The notes below the pieces were generated by a model. It ran no database searches. It was given only the letters and a program-made list of their open reading frames with translations, and was not told the DNA's origin. Shown in pieces: positions 55,566-63,291 of a stretch of DNA of 64,000 nucleotides. Source of the DNA: Pseudomonadota bacterium (GTDB taxonomy: Bacteria; Myxococcota_A; UBA796; SXON01); assembly GCA_030685065.1 (NCBI GenBank), contig JAUXQH010000175.1, positions 113,744 through 177,743 on the forward strand, in the 5' to 3' direction. How positions within the stretch are numbered: the first letter of the stretch is position 1; each line of letters begins with the position of its first letter. The position numbers were made by a program, and so were the translations under genes.

Positions 55566-58034
55566 ATGCCCTCCGGCCCGCCCTCTTTGCTGCGTCCGGG
55601 CCGTGACTACGGCCTCGTCCTGGCGGCCACCTTCGCCTTCGCGCTGATGGCCGTGTTCACGCGCGGCGCGGCCGCTCCGATCCTCGCGGTGGCGGCGTGG
55701 CGCGCGGTGTTCGTGGCCCTGGTGTTCGCGGGGTGGTCCCTCGCGGCGGGCGGCGTGCGGACCGGCGCGGGCGCCGCGAAGCTGGTCCCGGATCGCGCCA
55801 CGCTGCGGCTCGGCGCCGTGTACGGCATCGCGCTCGCGGTGGCTTCCTCTACCTTCGTGGCCGGCTACTCGCTCACGACGGTGGCCAACACCATCTTCTT
55901 CCACAGCCTGTCCCCGCTCGCGGTCTTCCCGCTCGCGTGGTGGCTGTTCAAGGAGCAGCCCTCGTCGCGGGCGCTCGCGGGCACGGGCATCGCGGTGCTG
56001 GGCGTCGCGCTGCTCTCCGGCGCCTCGATCTTCCGGTTCACGCACTACGCGGATCCCCGCTTCCTCGCGGGGGACATCCTCGCGTTCGTCTCGGCGCTCG
56101 GGTACGGCGCCGTCCTCGTCGCGACCCGCGCCGCGCGCACCCGCGACACGCCGATCCTGCCGCTGCTCACCGTGGCATGGTCCGTCGCGGCGGTGCTGCT
56201 CTGCTTCGTCGCGTTGGCGTTCGGCACCCTCGCGCTGCCGCTCTCCGCGGTGCCGTGGGTGCTCGGGCTCGCGATCCTGTGCACGAACATCCCCTTCTAC
56301 CTGCTCAACCTCGCGATGGTCCGGCTGCCCGCGGGCATGACCTCGCTGGTGTCGATGGCCGAGGTCGTGTTCGCCACGTTGCTCGGGCTCGCGATCTACG
56401 GCGAGTCGCTCGCGCCGATCGGGTTCATCGGCGGGGGGCTCGTCGCGCTCGGGATCGCCTACCCGTTCTTCGCCGGGAGCGACACGGGGGACGCCGCGCC
56501 GATCGGCGCCCTCAAGGACGTGACGCAGCCGGTCCGCTGGTCGCGGCTCGGCCTCCGCCTCGTCCTCTTCAACGTCGGCGCCGGCCTCGTGCTCGTGACC
56601 GGGGACGACGCGGGCGCGCTCCTCGTGTGGGTCGCGCTCGTCTCGGCGATCCGGCTCGGGCGGGCGCCGGCGGCCGAGCTCGTCTCCGCGCGGGCGGGGC
56701 AGGCCGTGCGCTGGGGCGTCGCCGCGCTCGCGGGTGCGGTGGGGTTCGGGCTCGCGGTCCGCGGCGGCTGGGACGTGACCGCGCCGACCCTGGGCGGGGC
56801 CCTCGTCGCGCTCGTCGTCTGGCTGGCGGATCGCGCCCTGGTCCCCCGGGAGGACCTCGCTGACCTCGACACCGACCCGCTCGCCTCGGCAGCGCTCCTC
56901 ACCGCGGCCGTCGGCATCGGCCTCGCCGCGGTGGCCCACCCCATGGGCCCGTGGATGCTCCGGGCGAGCGCGCTGCTCGTCGCGCTCGCCGCGCTCGGGG
57001 TGTTCGTCGCCGCCCTGCGCGACGCGGATCCCAGGGGCGTTCAGGGCCTCGACACCGTGCCGGCGTGGTTCGGTCAGCCGCGCCGCCTCGCCGTGATCGC
57101 CGTGATCGTGCTCGCCACGGGCGGCCTCCGGGCCGTCCCCGCGGGGCACGTCGCGGTGATCGAGCGCTTCGGCGCGCCGCTGCCGGATCCCGCTCCCGCG
57201 GGGCTGCTCCTGCGCTTCCCGCCCCCGATCGAGACCATCACCCTGGTGGACGTGGCCTCCGTGCGCTCCATCGAGCTCACGGGCGGCCCGGGGGGCTTCG
57301 AGGACACGTCGCTGCTCACCGGCGATCAGTCGCTGGTGACCGCCCACGTGACCCTCTACTACACCGTGTCCGGGCCCCTCGCGTATGCCTTGCGCTCCTC
57401 CGATCCCGCCGCCGCCCTGGGCGCGCTCGGGCGTGGCGCCGTCGCGGAGAGCGTGGCGCGCCTCCCCCTCGACAGCGTGCTCACCACCGGCCGTCGCGAG
57501 GTCGAGGAGCGTGTTGCCGTCACGACGCAGGCGGGCGCGGATCGGGTCGGGCTCGGCGTGTCCATCGTCGCGGTGCAGCTCTCCAAGGTCGCCGTGCCTC
57601 CGTCGGTGCAGGCCTCGTTCCTCGACGTCATCTCCGCCGAGGAGCACAAGCGCGGCCTCGTAAACAGCGCCGAGGCCTACGCGGCGCAGGTCGTGCCGAA
57701 GGCGAGGGGGGATGCCGCCGCCGTCCTCGAGCACGCCGCGGGGGACGCCGCGGGGCGCACCGCGGACGCGGAGGGAGCGTCCGCCTGGATCGCCGGGGTG
57801 AGCGCCGGCGGCGCCTCCGCCCCCACCCTCACCCGCACACGGCTCTGGCGCGAGCGCATCGCCGCGGCGCTCGATCACACGCCGCTCGTGCTCGTTCCCC
57901 GCTCGATCCGGGTCTGGATCGGCGGGCAGCAGGTCTCTCCCACGCCCGCCCCCGGCAGGTCGGCGCCCGCCCCCGGCAGGGCCCGACCCAACCCTCCCAA
58001 GCCCGACACAACCAAGGGAGCCTCCCATGGGTAG
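55566..58034 (+). CDS. Fusion of an EamA/DMT transporter with an HflK-like SPFH domain
   Basis: A single 822-residue frame with no internal stop. Residues 1-305 are a ten-helix EamA/drug-metabolite transporter (LGAVYGIALAVASSTFVAGY, NTIFFHSLSPLAVFPLAWWL, MAEVVFATLLGLAIYGESL). About 320-490 adds five or more further membrane segments of unknown family. At 506 a final membrane segment (RRLAVIAVIVLATGGLRA) leads into a periplasmic HflK-type SPFH domain (VPAGHVAVIERFGAPLPDP, TGDQSLVTAHVTLYYTV) and a helical tail. HflK with HflC forms large cages around FtsH. The stop overlaps the start of the HflC-like gene by 8 bp. A separate internal start for HflK cannot be excluded. TAAGGT stands 10 bp before the ATG. 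Confidence 0.85.
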   Translation: MPSGPPSLLRPGRDYGLVLAATFAFALMAVFTRGAAAPILAVAAWRAVFVALVFAGWSLAAGGVRTGAGAAKLVPDRATLRLGAVYGIALAVASSTFVAGYSLTTVANTIFFHSLSPLAVFPLAWWLFKEQPSSRALAGTGIAVLGVALLSGASIFRFTHYADPRFLAGDILAFVSALGYGAVLVATRAARTRDTPILPLLTVAWSVAAVLLCFVALAFGTLALPLSAVPWVLGLAILCTNIPFYLLNLAMVRLPAGMTSLVSMAEVVFATLLGLAIYGESLAPIGFIGGGLVALGIAYPFFAGSDTGDAAPIGALKDVTQPVRWSRLGLRLVLFNVGAGLVLVTGDDAGALLVWVALVSAIRLGRAPAAELVSARAGQAVRWGVAALAGAVGFGLAVRGGWDVTAPTLGGALVALVVWLADRALVPREDLADLDTDPLASAALLTAAVGIGLAAVAHPMGPWMLRASALLVALAALGVFVAALRDADPRGVQGLDTVPAWFGQPRRLAVIAVIVLATGGLRAVPAGHVAVIERFGAPLPDPAPAGLLLRFPPPIETITLVDVASVRSIELTGGPGGFEDTSLLTGDQSLVTAHVTLYYTVSGPLAYALRSSDPAAALGALGRGAVAESVARLPLDSVLTTGRREVEERVAVTTQAGADRVGLGVSIVAVQLSKVAVPPSVQASFLDVISAEEHKRGLVNSAEAYAAQVVPKARGDAAAVLEHAAGDAAGRTADAEGASAWIAGVSAGGASAPTLTRTRLWRERIAAALDHTPLVLVPRSIRVWIGGQQVSPTPAPGRSAPAPGRARPNPPKPDTTKGASHG

Positions 58035-58896
58035 CCTTCGTCTGGCCGCCTTCGGTCTCGTTCCCCTCGTGCTGGCCGGCGCATCGGTGTTCACGCTCGA
58101 CGCCCGCGAGGTGGCCGTGGTCACCTCCTTCGGCGCCCCGGTGCGCACGCTCCTCGAGCCCGGCCTCTACGTGCGGGCCCCGTGGCCGCTCCACGAGGTC
58201 GTCCGCTTCGATGCGCGCGCCCGCGTGCTCGAGGTGGCCCCGACCGAGCTCCTGACCGCCGACAAGAAGAACCTCGTGGTCGAGGCCTTCGCCATCTGGC
58301 GCGTGGCGGATCCACAGCGCTTCCTCGAGGCCGTCGGCAGCCCCGCCGCCGCCGAGGCCCAGCTCGGGGATCTGGTGACCAGCCGCGTCGCCGCCGCGAT
58401 CGGCAAGGTCGAGCTGAACGACGTGCTCACCATCGACGCCTCCACCGGAGATCTGCTCCCGGGCGCGGTCCGCACCGATGTCGCCGCCACCGCCTCCGAG
58501 CGCTTCGGCGTCGAGGTGCTGGACGTGCGCCTCCGCCACGTCGGCCTCCCGCTCCAGAACGAGCAATCCATCTACGAGCGCATGCGCGCCGAGCGCCTCC
58601 GCATCGCGAACGCCTACCGCTCCGAGGGAGAGGAGCTGGCCACCACGATCCGCGCCAAGGCGGACCGGGAGGCCGCCGAGATCCTCGCTGGCGCCGAGCG
58701 CGAGGCCGCCTTCGTGAACGCCAAGGCGGCGGAGGGCGCCGCGCGCCGCTACGCGGAGGCGTACCGCGCCGATCCCGCGCTCTACGAGCTGCTCGGGGCG
58801 CTCGACAGCTACGAGAAGGTCGTCCGCTCCGACACCGTGCTCGTGCTCCCCTCGGACGGCGGCTTCTTCGAAGCGCTGGACCGGGCGCCGCGATGA
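58027..58896 (+). CDS. hflC: HflC-like SPFH protein
   Basis: A 289-residue protein with an N-terminal membrane segment (about 5-23) and an SPFH domain beginning FTLDAREVAVVTSFGAPVRT. LLTADKKNLVVEAFAIWRV and the C-terminal segment RMRAERLRIANAYRSEGEE are typical of HflC, as is the following run of coiled coil (AKADREAAEILAGAEREAAF). In Escherichia coli HflC pairs with HflK and restrains FtsH. Start is the ATG at 58027, inside the end of the fusion gene, with the next gene overlapping by ATGA, so the proteins should be made in a set ratio. Confidence 0.88.
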   Translation: MGSLRLAAFGLVPLVLAGASVFTLDAREVAVVTSFGAPVRTLLEPGLYVRAPWPLHEVVRFDARARVLEVAPTELLTADKKNLVVEAFAIWRVADPQRFLEAVGSPAAAEAQLGDLVTSRVAAAIGKVELNDVLTIDASTGDLLPGAVRTDVAATASERFGVEVLDVRLRHVGLPLQNEQSIYERMRAERLRIANAYRSEGEELATTIRAKADREAAEILAGAEREAAFVNAKAAEGAARRYAEAYRADPALYELLGALDSYEKVVRSDTVLVLPSDGGFFEALDRAPR

Positions 58897-59777
58897 GCCT
58901 CCCGGACGGGCTCCGGCGCGCGGGCAGCGTCGTGGCGCTGATCGTCGGGCTCGGGGTGCTCGCCTCGAGCGTGATGGTGGTCGATCCGGCCGAGGTCGCC
59001 GTCGTCTACCGCTTCGGCGCGGTGGATCGGGTGCTCGGGGCGGGGCTCGGCTTCCGGCTCCCGCTCGTCGAGCGCGCCGAGCGGATCCGCGTCACGGAGG
59101 TGCGCCGCATCGAGCTCCCCCGCCGCCGGCTCCTCACCGAGGACACGAACCTCGTCGAGCTCGAGATCGTCGCGCAGTTCAGCGTGTCCGATCCCGTGCT
59201 GTTCGCCCTGGTGCACGAGGATCCCGAGAAGGTCGTCGCGGCGGAGGTGGAGTCGGCCCTGAACGCGCGCGTGGCCGACGTCGCGGTGGACGCCCTGCTC
59301 ACGACGGGCCGCGCCGAGCTCCAACAGGCGCTCATGGACGCCGCCCAGAAGTCGCTCGACGCGCTCGCCACCGGCGTCCGTCTGGTCGCCGTGGACGTGC
59401 GCGATCTGGTCCCCCCCGTGGCCGTGGTCAACGCGTTCAACGACGTTTCGAGCGCCAAGGGCGACCAGGAGACGATGCGCCTCGCGGCCGACTCCTACGC
59501 GTCCAAGGTCCTCCCCGAGGTGCGGGGCAGGGCCGCCCAGCTCGAGCAGGAGGCGCTCGCCGCCGCCGCCGAACAGAGCGCCCGTGCCGACGGGGACATC
59601 GCCCGCTTCTTCGCCCTCCTCCCCGCGTGGCGGAGCGATCCGGCGGCCACGCGCATCCAGCTCCGCGCGGAGCTGTGGGACCGGATCGGTTCGCGGGCCC
59701 AGGTGATGCTGGTCCCGCCGGGGTCGGAGGTGACGGTGCCGGCGGGGACGGCCAATCGGGTAGGCTCGCCGCAATGA
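58893..59777 (+). CDS. hflK: HflK-like SPFH protein, second in the operon
   Basis: A 294-residue protein with one N-terminal membrane segment (about 10-29) and an SPFH domain: VDPAEVAVVYRFGAVDRVL, RRLLTEDTNLVELEIVAQF and VVAAEVESALNARVADVAVD, typical of HflK. The tail after 210 is helical (SYASKVLPEVRGRAAQLEQE) with the HflK spacing. The Gly/Arg-rich N-terminal extension of classical HflK is missing. It overlaps the HflC-like gene by ATGA and the sulfatase gene by 4 bp. Together with the fusion protein it gives three SPFH subunits in one operon, two of HflK type and one of HflC type. Confidence 0.86.
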   Translation: MSLPDGLRRAGSVVALIVGLGVLASSVMVVDPAEVAVVYRFGAVDRVLGAGLGFRLPLVERAERIRVTEVRRIELPRRRLLTEDTNLVELEIVAQFSVSDPVLFALVHEDPEKVVAAEVESALNARVADVAVDALLTTGRAELQQALMDAAQKSLDALATGVRLVAVDVRDLVPPVAVVNAFNDVSSAKGDQETMRLAADSYASKVLPEVRGRAAQLEQEALAAAAEQSARADGDIARFFALLPAWRSDPAATRIQLRAELWDRIGSRAQVMLVPPGSEVTVPAGTANRVGSPQ

Positions 59778-61252
59778 AACAGCTCCGCGCAATCGTCCTG
59801 TTCGTCGCCCTCGCGAACATCGCGCTCGTCGCGTTCCTGCTGCTCCGGACGCCCGCCGGTCAGCCGGAGACCGGCCCCCGCTCCATCCGTGACGCGGTCC
59901 GGCCGCTCGTGTCCGACGCCGCGATGGACGACAGCGCGTACGACCTCGAGGCCCGCGCCGACCGGATGAACATCATCTTCATCAGCATGGACGCGCTCCG
60001 GTACGACCGCGCCGGATTCGGTGGCAACCCGGACGGCCTGACACCCAACCTCGACCAATTCGCGGAGGAGGCGGTCGTGTTCTCCAACGCCACGAGCGCC
60101 GCCCCGTGGACGCTCCCGTCCCACATGTCCATCTGGACCGGCCGCTGGCCCTCCGTGCACGGGGTCACCAACAAGCTCAAGATGTTGTCCGCCGACCAGA
60201 TGGTGCCGACCTCGCTCTCGCCGGGGATCGAGACCTTTCCCGACTACCTGATCCGCAACAAGTTCACGGCGGCGGCCTTCACCGGCGGGGCCGGCGTGCA
60301 GGCCAGCTTCGGCTTCGGGCGGGATTTCACGACGTACGTGGACGACAAGCCCTTTGCCGGGTTCGAACACAGCGTGCCGCCGGCGCTCGATTGGTTGTCC
60401 AAGAACCTCGACAAGCAGTTCTTTCTCTTCCTCCACGGGTACGACGCCCACGGCCAGCACCCGTTGCTCGGCATCTCGCCTCGCGACGCGGTGCCTGGGT
60501 ACAACGGCACGATGGACGGGTCGATCGAGGAGCAGGCGAGGCTCCGCGAGCAGGGCCTCGCGACCATTCAGGAGCCGGGCCAGACGCCGGACCTCTCCTC
60601 GGCGGTGAGCAAGGAGGACGTGGCGTTCCTCGCGAAGGTGTACGACAAGAAGGTCAAGATGGCGGACGAGCGGCTCGGGTCGTTCCTCGCGCAGCTCCGG
60701 GCGATGGGGCTGCTCGACACGTCGATCATCGTCCTGTTCTCCGACCACGGGGACGAGTTCCTCGAGCACGGCTACCTCGACCACGGCGCGACGCTCTGCG
60801 AGCACCAGCTCCACGTGCCCGTCCTCATGCGGTTTCCCGGCTATGCGCGTCGCAACGACGTGTCCGCGCCCATCCGCACGATCGACCTGTTCCCGACCGT
60901 GTTCGACGCGCTCGGCATCCCTGGCCCCGCGGGCGTGGACGGCCGTTCCATCCTCCCGATCCTGCGCGGCAAGCCGGACGACCGCGCGGTCCTCGCCGAG
61001 ACCGACTACCGCCTGTTCGTCCACCAGCGCATGAAGCGGGTGGGCGACAAGAAGCTGGTCCTCGATCTGGAGGACGGCGGGAAGCAGCTGTTCGACGTGC
61101 GCAAGGACCCCGACGAGCAGACCGACATCAGCTCGTCGAGCGCCCGGGAGACGTACGAGATGGAGCAGGCGCTCCGTACCTGGATGGACGCCACGCGCAC
61201 GAATCCGCAGGACTACCTGGGGGTTCGGCAGAAGCCGATCGAGCTGTTCTGA
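59774..61252 (+). CDS. Membrane-anchored sulfatase/alkaline-phosphatase-superfamily enzyme, Thr at the nucleophile position
   Basis: A 492-residue protein with an N-terminal membrane segment (about 5-24). The domain carries a first metal motif IIFISMDALRYDRAG (D73), the active-site segment SAAPWTLPSHMSIWTGR, the second metal site FSDHGDEFLEHG, and DHGATLCEHQLHVPVL. The nucleophile position is T113 in T-L-P-S-H; true sulfatases have Cys or Ser there (C/S-x-P-x-R), which is oxidised to formylglycine. With Thr the enzyme is more likely a phospho- or phosphoethanolamine-type transferase or hydrolase acting at the outer face of the inner membrane. It is translated with the HflK-like gene (overlap), which is odd for such an enzyme. 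Confidence 0.85.
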   Translation: MKQLRAIVLFVALANIALVAFLLLRTPAGQPETGPRSIRDAVRPLVSDAAMDDSAYDLEARADRMNIIFISMDALRYDRAGFGGNPDGLTPNLDQFAEEAVVFSNATSAAPWTLPSHMSIWTGRWPSVHGVTNKLKMLSADQMVPTSLSPGIETFPDYLIRNKFTAAAFTGGAGVQASFGFGRDFTTYVDDKPFAGFEHSVPPALDWLSKNLDKQFFLFLHGYDAHGQHPLLGISPRDAVPGYNGTMDGSIEEQARLREQGLATIQEPGQTPDLSSAVSKEDVAFLAKVYDKKVKMADERLGSFLAQLRAMGLLDTSIIVLFSDHGDEFLEHGYLDHGATLCEHQLHVPVLMRFPGYARRNDVSAPIRTIDLFPTVFDALGIPGPAGVDGRSILPILRGKPDDRAVLAETDYRLFVHQRMKRVGDKKLVLDLEDGGKQLFDVRKDPDEQTDISSSSARETYEMEQALRTWMDATRTNPQDYLGVRQKPIELF

Positions 61253-61338
61253 CCCGGTGCCCGGGTTTGACGACCGCGGCCGACCTCGGGTAGGGTAGGG
61301 CGCTGCATCGTGCCCAGCGGTGCGTCCGGAGCCCTCCG

Positions 61339-62955
61339 ATGGCGTACACTCCTTCGCTCGACCCCTCGCTCTACGTGACGGCGGGGGGCTCGGTCGATCA
61401 GAAGTACATGGACCAGATGAGGGGCCAGGACCGCACACCCGTCGCGACCGACGCGCGTTTGCCGCGCGTCACGTTGGTGGTCGGGCCGTCGCCGTTCTCG
61501 ATGCCGCGCGGGTGGGAATTCTTCCTCACCTCGCCGTACGAGGGCGTCTCCTACATCGCGACCGTGCTCCACAACGCCGGCTACCCCGTCCGCATCGTCG
61601 ACGTGCGGTACGACCTCGACCCGCTGCGCTCCGCCTACGAACAGGTGATCGACGGGACCGACGTGCTCGGCCTCGCCACCTACGAGGACTGCTACCCCTT
61701 CATCGCGTCGCTCATCCAGAAGGTGAAGGAAGACCGCCCGAAGATGCCCGTCATCCTCGGCGGCTCACTCGTGACCTCCGTGCCGCACGTGTTCATGCGC
61801 GAGACCAAGGCCGACGTGGCGGTGATCTCCGAGGGCGAGATCACCATCCTCGAGGTCATGGAGGCCTTCACCCAGGGCGCGTGGGCGCACCGGCTCCCCG
61901 ACATCAAGGGCGTGTGGTTCCGCGACGCGCTCGGCCAGGTGCACAAGAACCTGCCCCGCGGGCAGATGCCGAACCTCAACTCGCTCCCGACGATGCGGCT
62001 CGATCTCTGGCCCCAGTTCAAGAGCCCGATGGGCCTCCAGCCGCAGGTCATCGCGAGCTACTCGCGCGGCTGCAAGATGGACTGCTCGTTCTGCTACCGC
62101 ACCACGCCGCAGGAGAGGGTCAAGTCCCCCGAGAAGCTGAACGAAGAGCTGGCGTTCTACAAGAAGAACTACGACACCGACTTCATCTTCTTCGTGGATC
62201 TGACGTTTACCGCCCACAAGAAGCAGACCCTCGAGTATTGCGAGGTCATCGGGCAGCACGACATCGGCTGGACCTGCCTGACCCGCAACGCCGACGTGGA
62301 CGCCGAGCGGCTCACCGCGATGAAGAAGGCCGGCTGCGACATCGCGCTCTACGGCGTCGAGACGCTCAGCCCCGACGCGCTCAAGGAGGCCCGCAAGGGC
62401 TCCACCGAGAACATCGTCATCCGCGCCATGCACCACAGCTGGAACGCGGGCGTGCGCTACGGCGGGCTCACGATCGTCGGCCTTCCCGGCGAGACGGAGG
62501 AGAGCCTCGACCACATGTGCAAGTGGGCCGAGGAGCACCGCCACATCACGCGCGTGAAGTACCTCTCCGCGATGCCCGGCACGACCGTGTACCAGCAGGG
62601 CCTGCAGGACGGGCACATCAACTCGGAGACCGAGCACCTCAACTGGCTCGCGGTCGAGCAGGCGTTGGAGCGCGACGAGTTCCTGAACTACAACAACCTG
62701 CCCGACCACGTCATGCGACAGGCCTACAAGCGCATCTACGACAGCTACCAGCCCGGCCCGGTCATGGGGTTCAAGCACTACCCCGAGCACTTCGCGTACT
62801 TCGACCCGGACGCCACCCGCGACTGGCGCGCAGCCTACAGCTCCGCCGGCGCCCACCTGGTGCCGGGCACCGAGCAGTTCCAGGGGTTGAAGCCGGCGAG
62901 CGAGGGGGTCACGCTCACGAACGTGCGGGTGGCGGAGCATCTGGCGCAGGTTTGA
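61339..62955 (+). CDS. B12-binding-type radical SAM protein
   Basis: A 538-residue protein. Residues about 60-200 have the cobalamin-binding-like Rossmann domain (YIATVLHNAGYPVRIVDVRY, VILGGSLVTSVPHVF, VAVISEGEITILEVMEAF) but without the DxHxxG motif, so B12 would bind base-on if at all. The radical SAM core has C245-K-M-D-C249-S-F-C252, then FFVDLTFTAHKKQTLEY, DIALYGVETLSPDAL and LTIVGLPGETEESLDHM. The C-terminal 110 residues are family-specific. Members of this group act as methyltransferases, cyclases or oxidoreductases in cofactor, lipid and natural-product pathways; no partner gene identifies the substrate. It starts 86 bp after the sulfatase gene; GGAG lies 6-9 bp before its ATG. Confidence 0.85.
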   Translation: MAYTPSLDPSLYVTAGGSVDQKYMDQMRGQDRTPVATDARLPRVTLVVGPSPFSMPRGWEFFLTSPYEGVSYIATVLHNAGYPVRIVDVRYDLDPLRSAYEQVIDGTDVLGLATYEDCYPFIASLIQKVKEDRPKMPVILGGSLVTSVPHVFMRETKADVAVISEGEITILEVMEAFTQGAWAHRLPDIKGVWFRDALGQVHKNLPRGQMPNLNSLPTMRLDLWPQFKSPMGLQPQVIASYSRGCKMDCSFCYRTTPQERVKSPEKLNEELAFYKKNYDTDFIFFVDLTFTAHKKQTLEYCEVIGQHDIGWTCLTRNADVDAERLTAMKKAGCDIALYGVETLSPDALKEARKGSTENIVIRAMHHSWNAGVRYGGLTIVGLPGETEESLDHMCKWAEEHRHITRVKYLSAMPGTTVYQQGLQDGHINSETEHLNWLAVEQALERDEFLNYNNLPDHVMRQAYKRIYDSYQPGPVMGFKHYPEHFAYFDPDATRDWRAAYSSAGAHLVPGTEQFQGLKPASEGVTLTNVRVAEHLAQV

Positions 62956-63020
62956 TTGCTGGCGCGATGCGTCCGTGAGCGCTTGGGCGCGGCGTCGAGC
63001 GCGGACCGAGCACGTCACGC

Positions 63021-63074
63021 CAGAGTCAGCTCGAACGCCGCACTCTCGACACAGAGTCGGGTCGAACGCCGCAC
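63021..63074. repeat. Direct pair of 23-bp repeats ending TCGAACGCCGCAC
   Basis: Copies at 63021-63043 and 63052-63074 share CAGAGTC then TCGAACGCCGCAC, with two mismatches between them, 31 bp apart start to start. An exact inverted copy of the 13-bp core is at 63149-63161, and a partial inverted copy starts at 63180, again 31 bp later. Confidence 0.75.
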
Positions 63075-63123
63075 GGTGGGTCGCGGGTGCCCCAAAACGG
63101 CCCAAATCAAGCGCCGGGCAGCC

Positions 63124-63149
63124 CCCGGGCCGGCCTCGCGGGGCCCGGG
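63124..63149. terminator. GC-rich hairpin downstream of the radical SAM gene
   Basis: CCCGGGCC at 63124-63131 pairs with GGCCCGGG at 63142-63149 around a 10-base loop. There is no T-run. It may end transcripts from both sides or be part of the repeat structure. Confidence 0.4.
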
Positions 63150-63291
63150 TGCGGCGTTCGAACCGTCGTTGCGCGGCGGGTGCGGCGTTGGGAGGGACAC
63201 TGCGCGGGCGCCCCCCAGGGGGGCCGCCCGCGCGGCAGCCCCCGGGGCCCGCTGACCGCGCGGCCCCAACCCAACCCCGAACCCCCGCCCC

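Larger units (their letters stand above)
62956..63291. other. 336-bp noncoding gap between convergent genes with iteron-like repeats
   Basis: No credible gene is visible here; the short open frames are strongly biased in composition and lack starts with ribosome sites. The stretch holds a 23-bp direct repeat pair, an inverted 13-bp copy and a GC-rich hairpin (listed separately), plus a CCCCCC-A-GGGGGG palindrome near 63211-63223. Confidence 0.7.

Noticed and set aside
54174..58148. 1324-codon frame on the minus strand
   Set aside because: Only the part from 55406 down is a gene; the rest is antisense to the EamA-HflK fusion.
63100..63290. Small Arg/Pro-rich proteins in the last gap
   Set aside because: All frames there are GC-driven, lack ribosome sites and coincide with hairpins and repeats.
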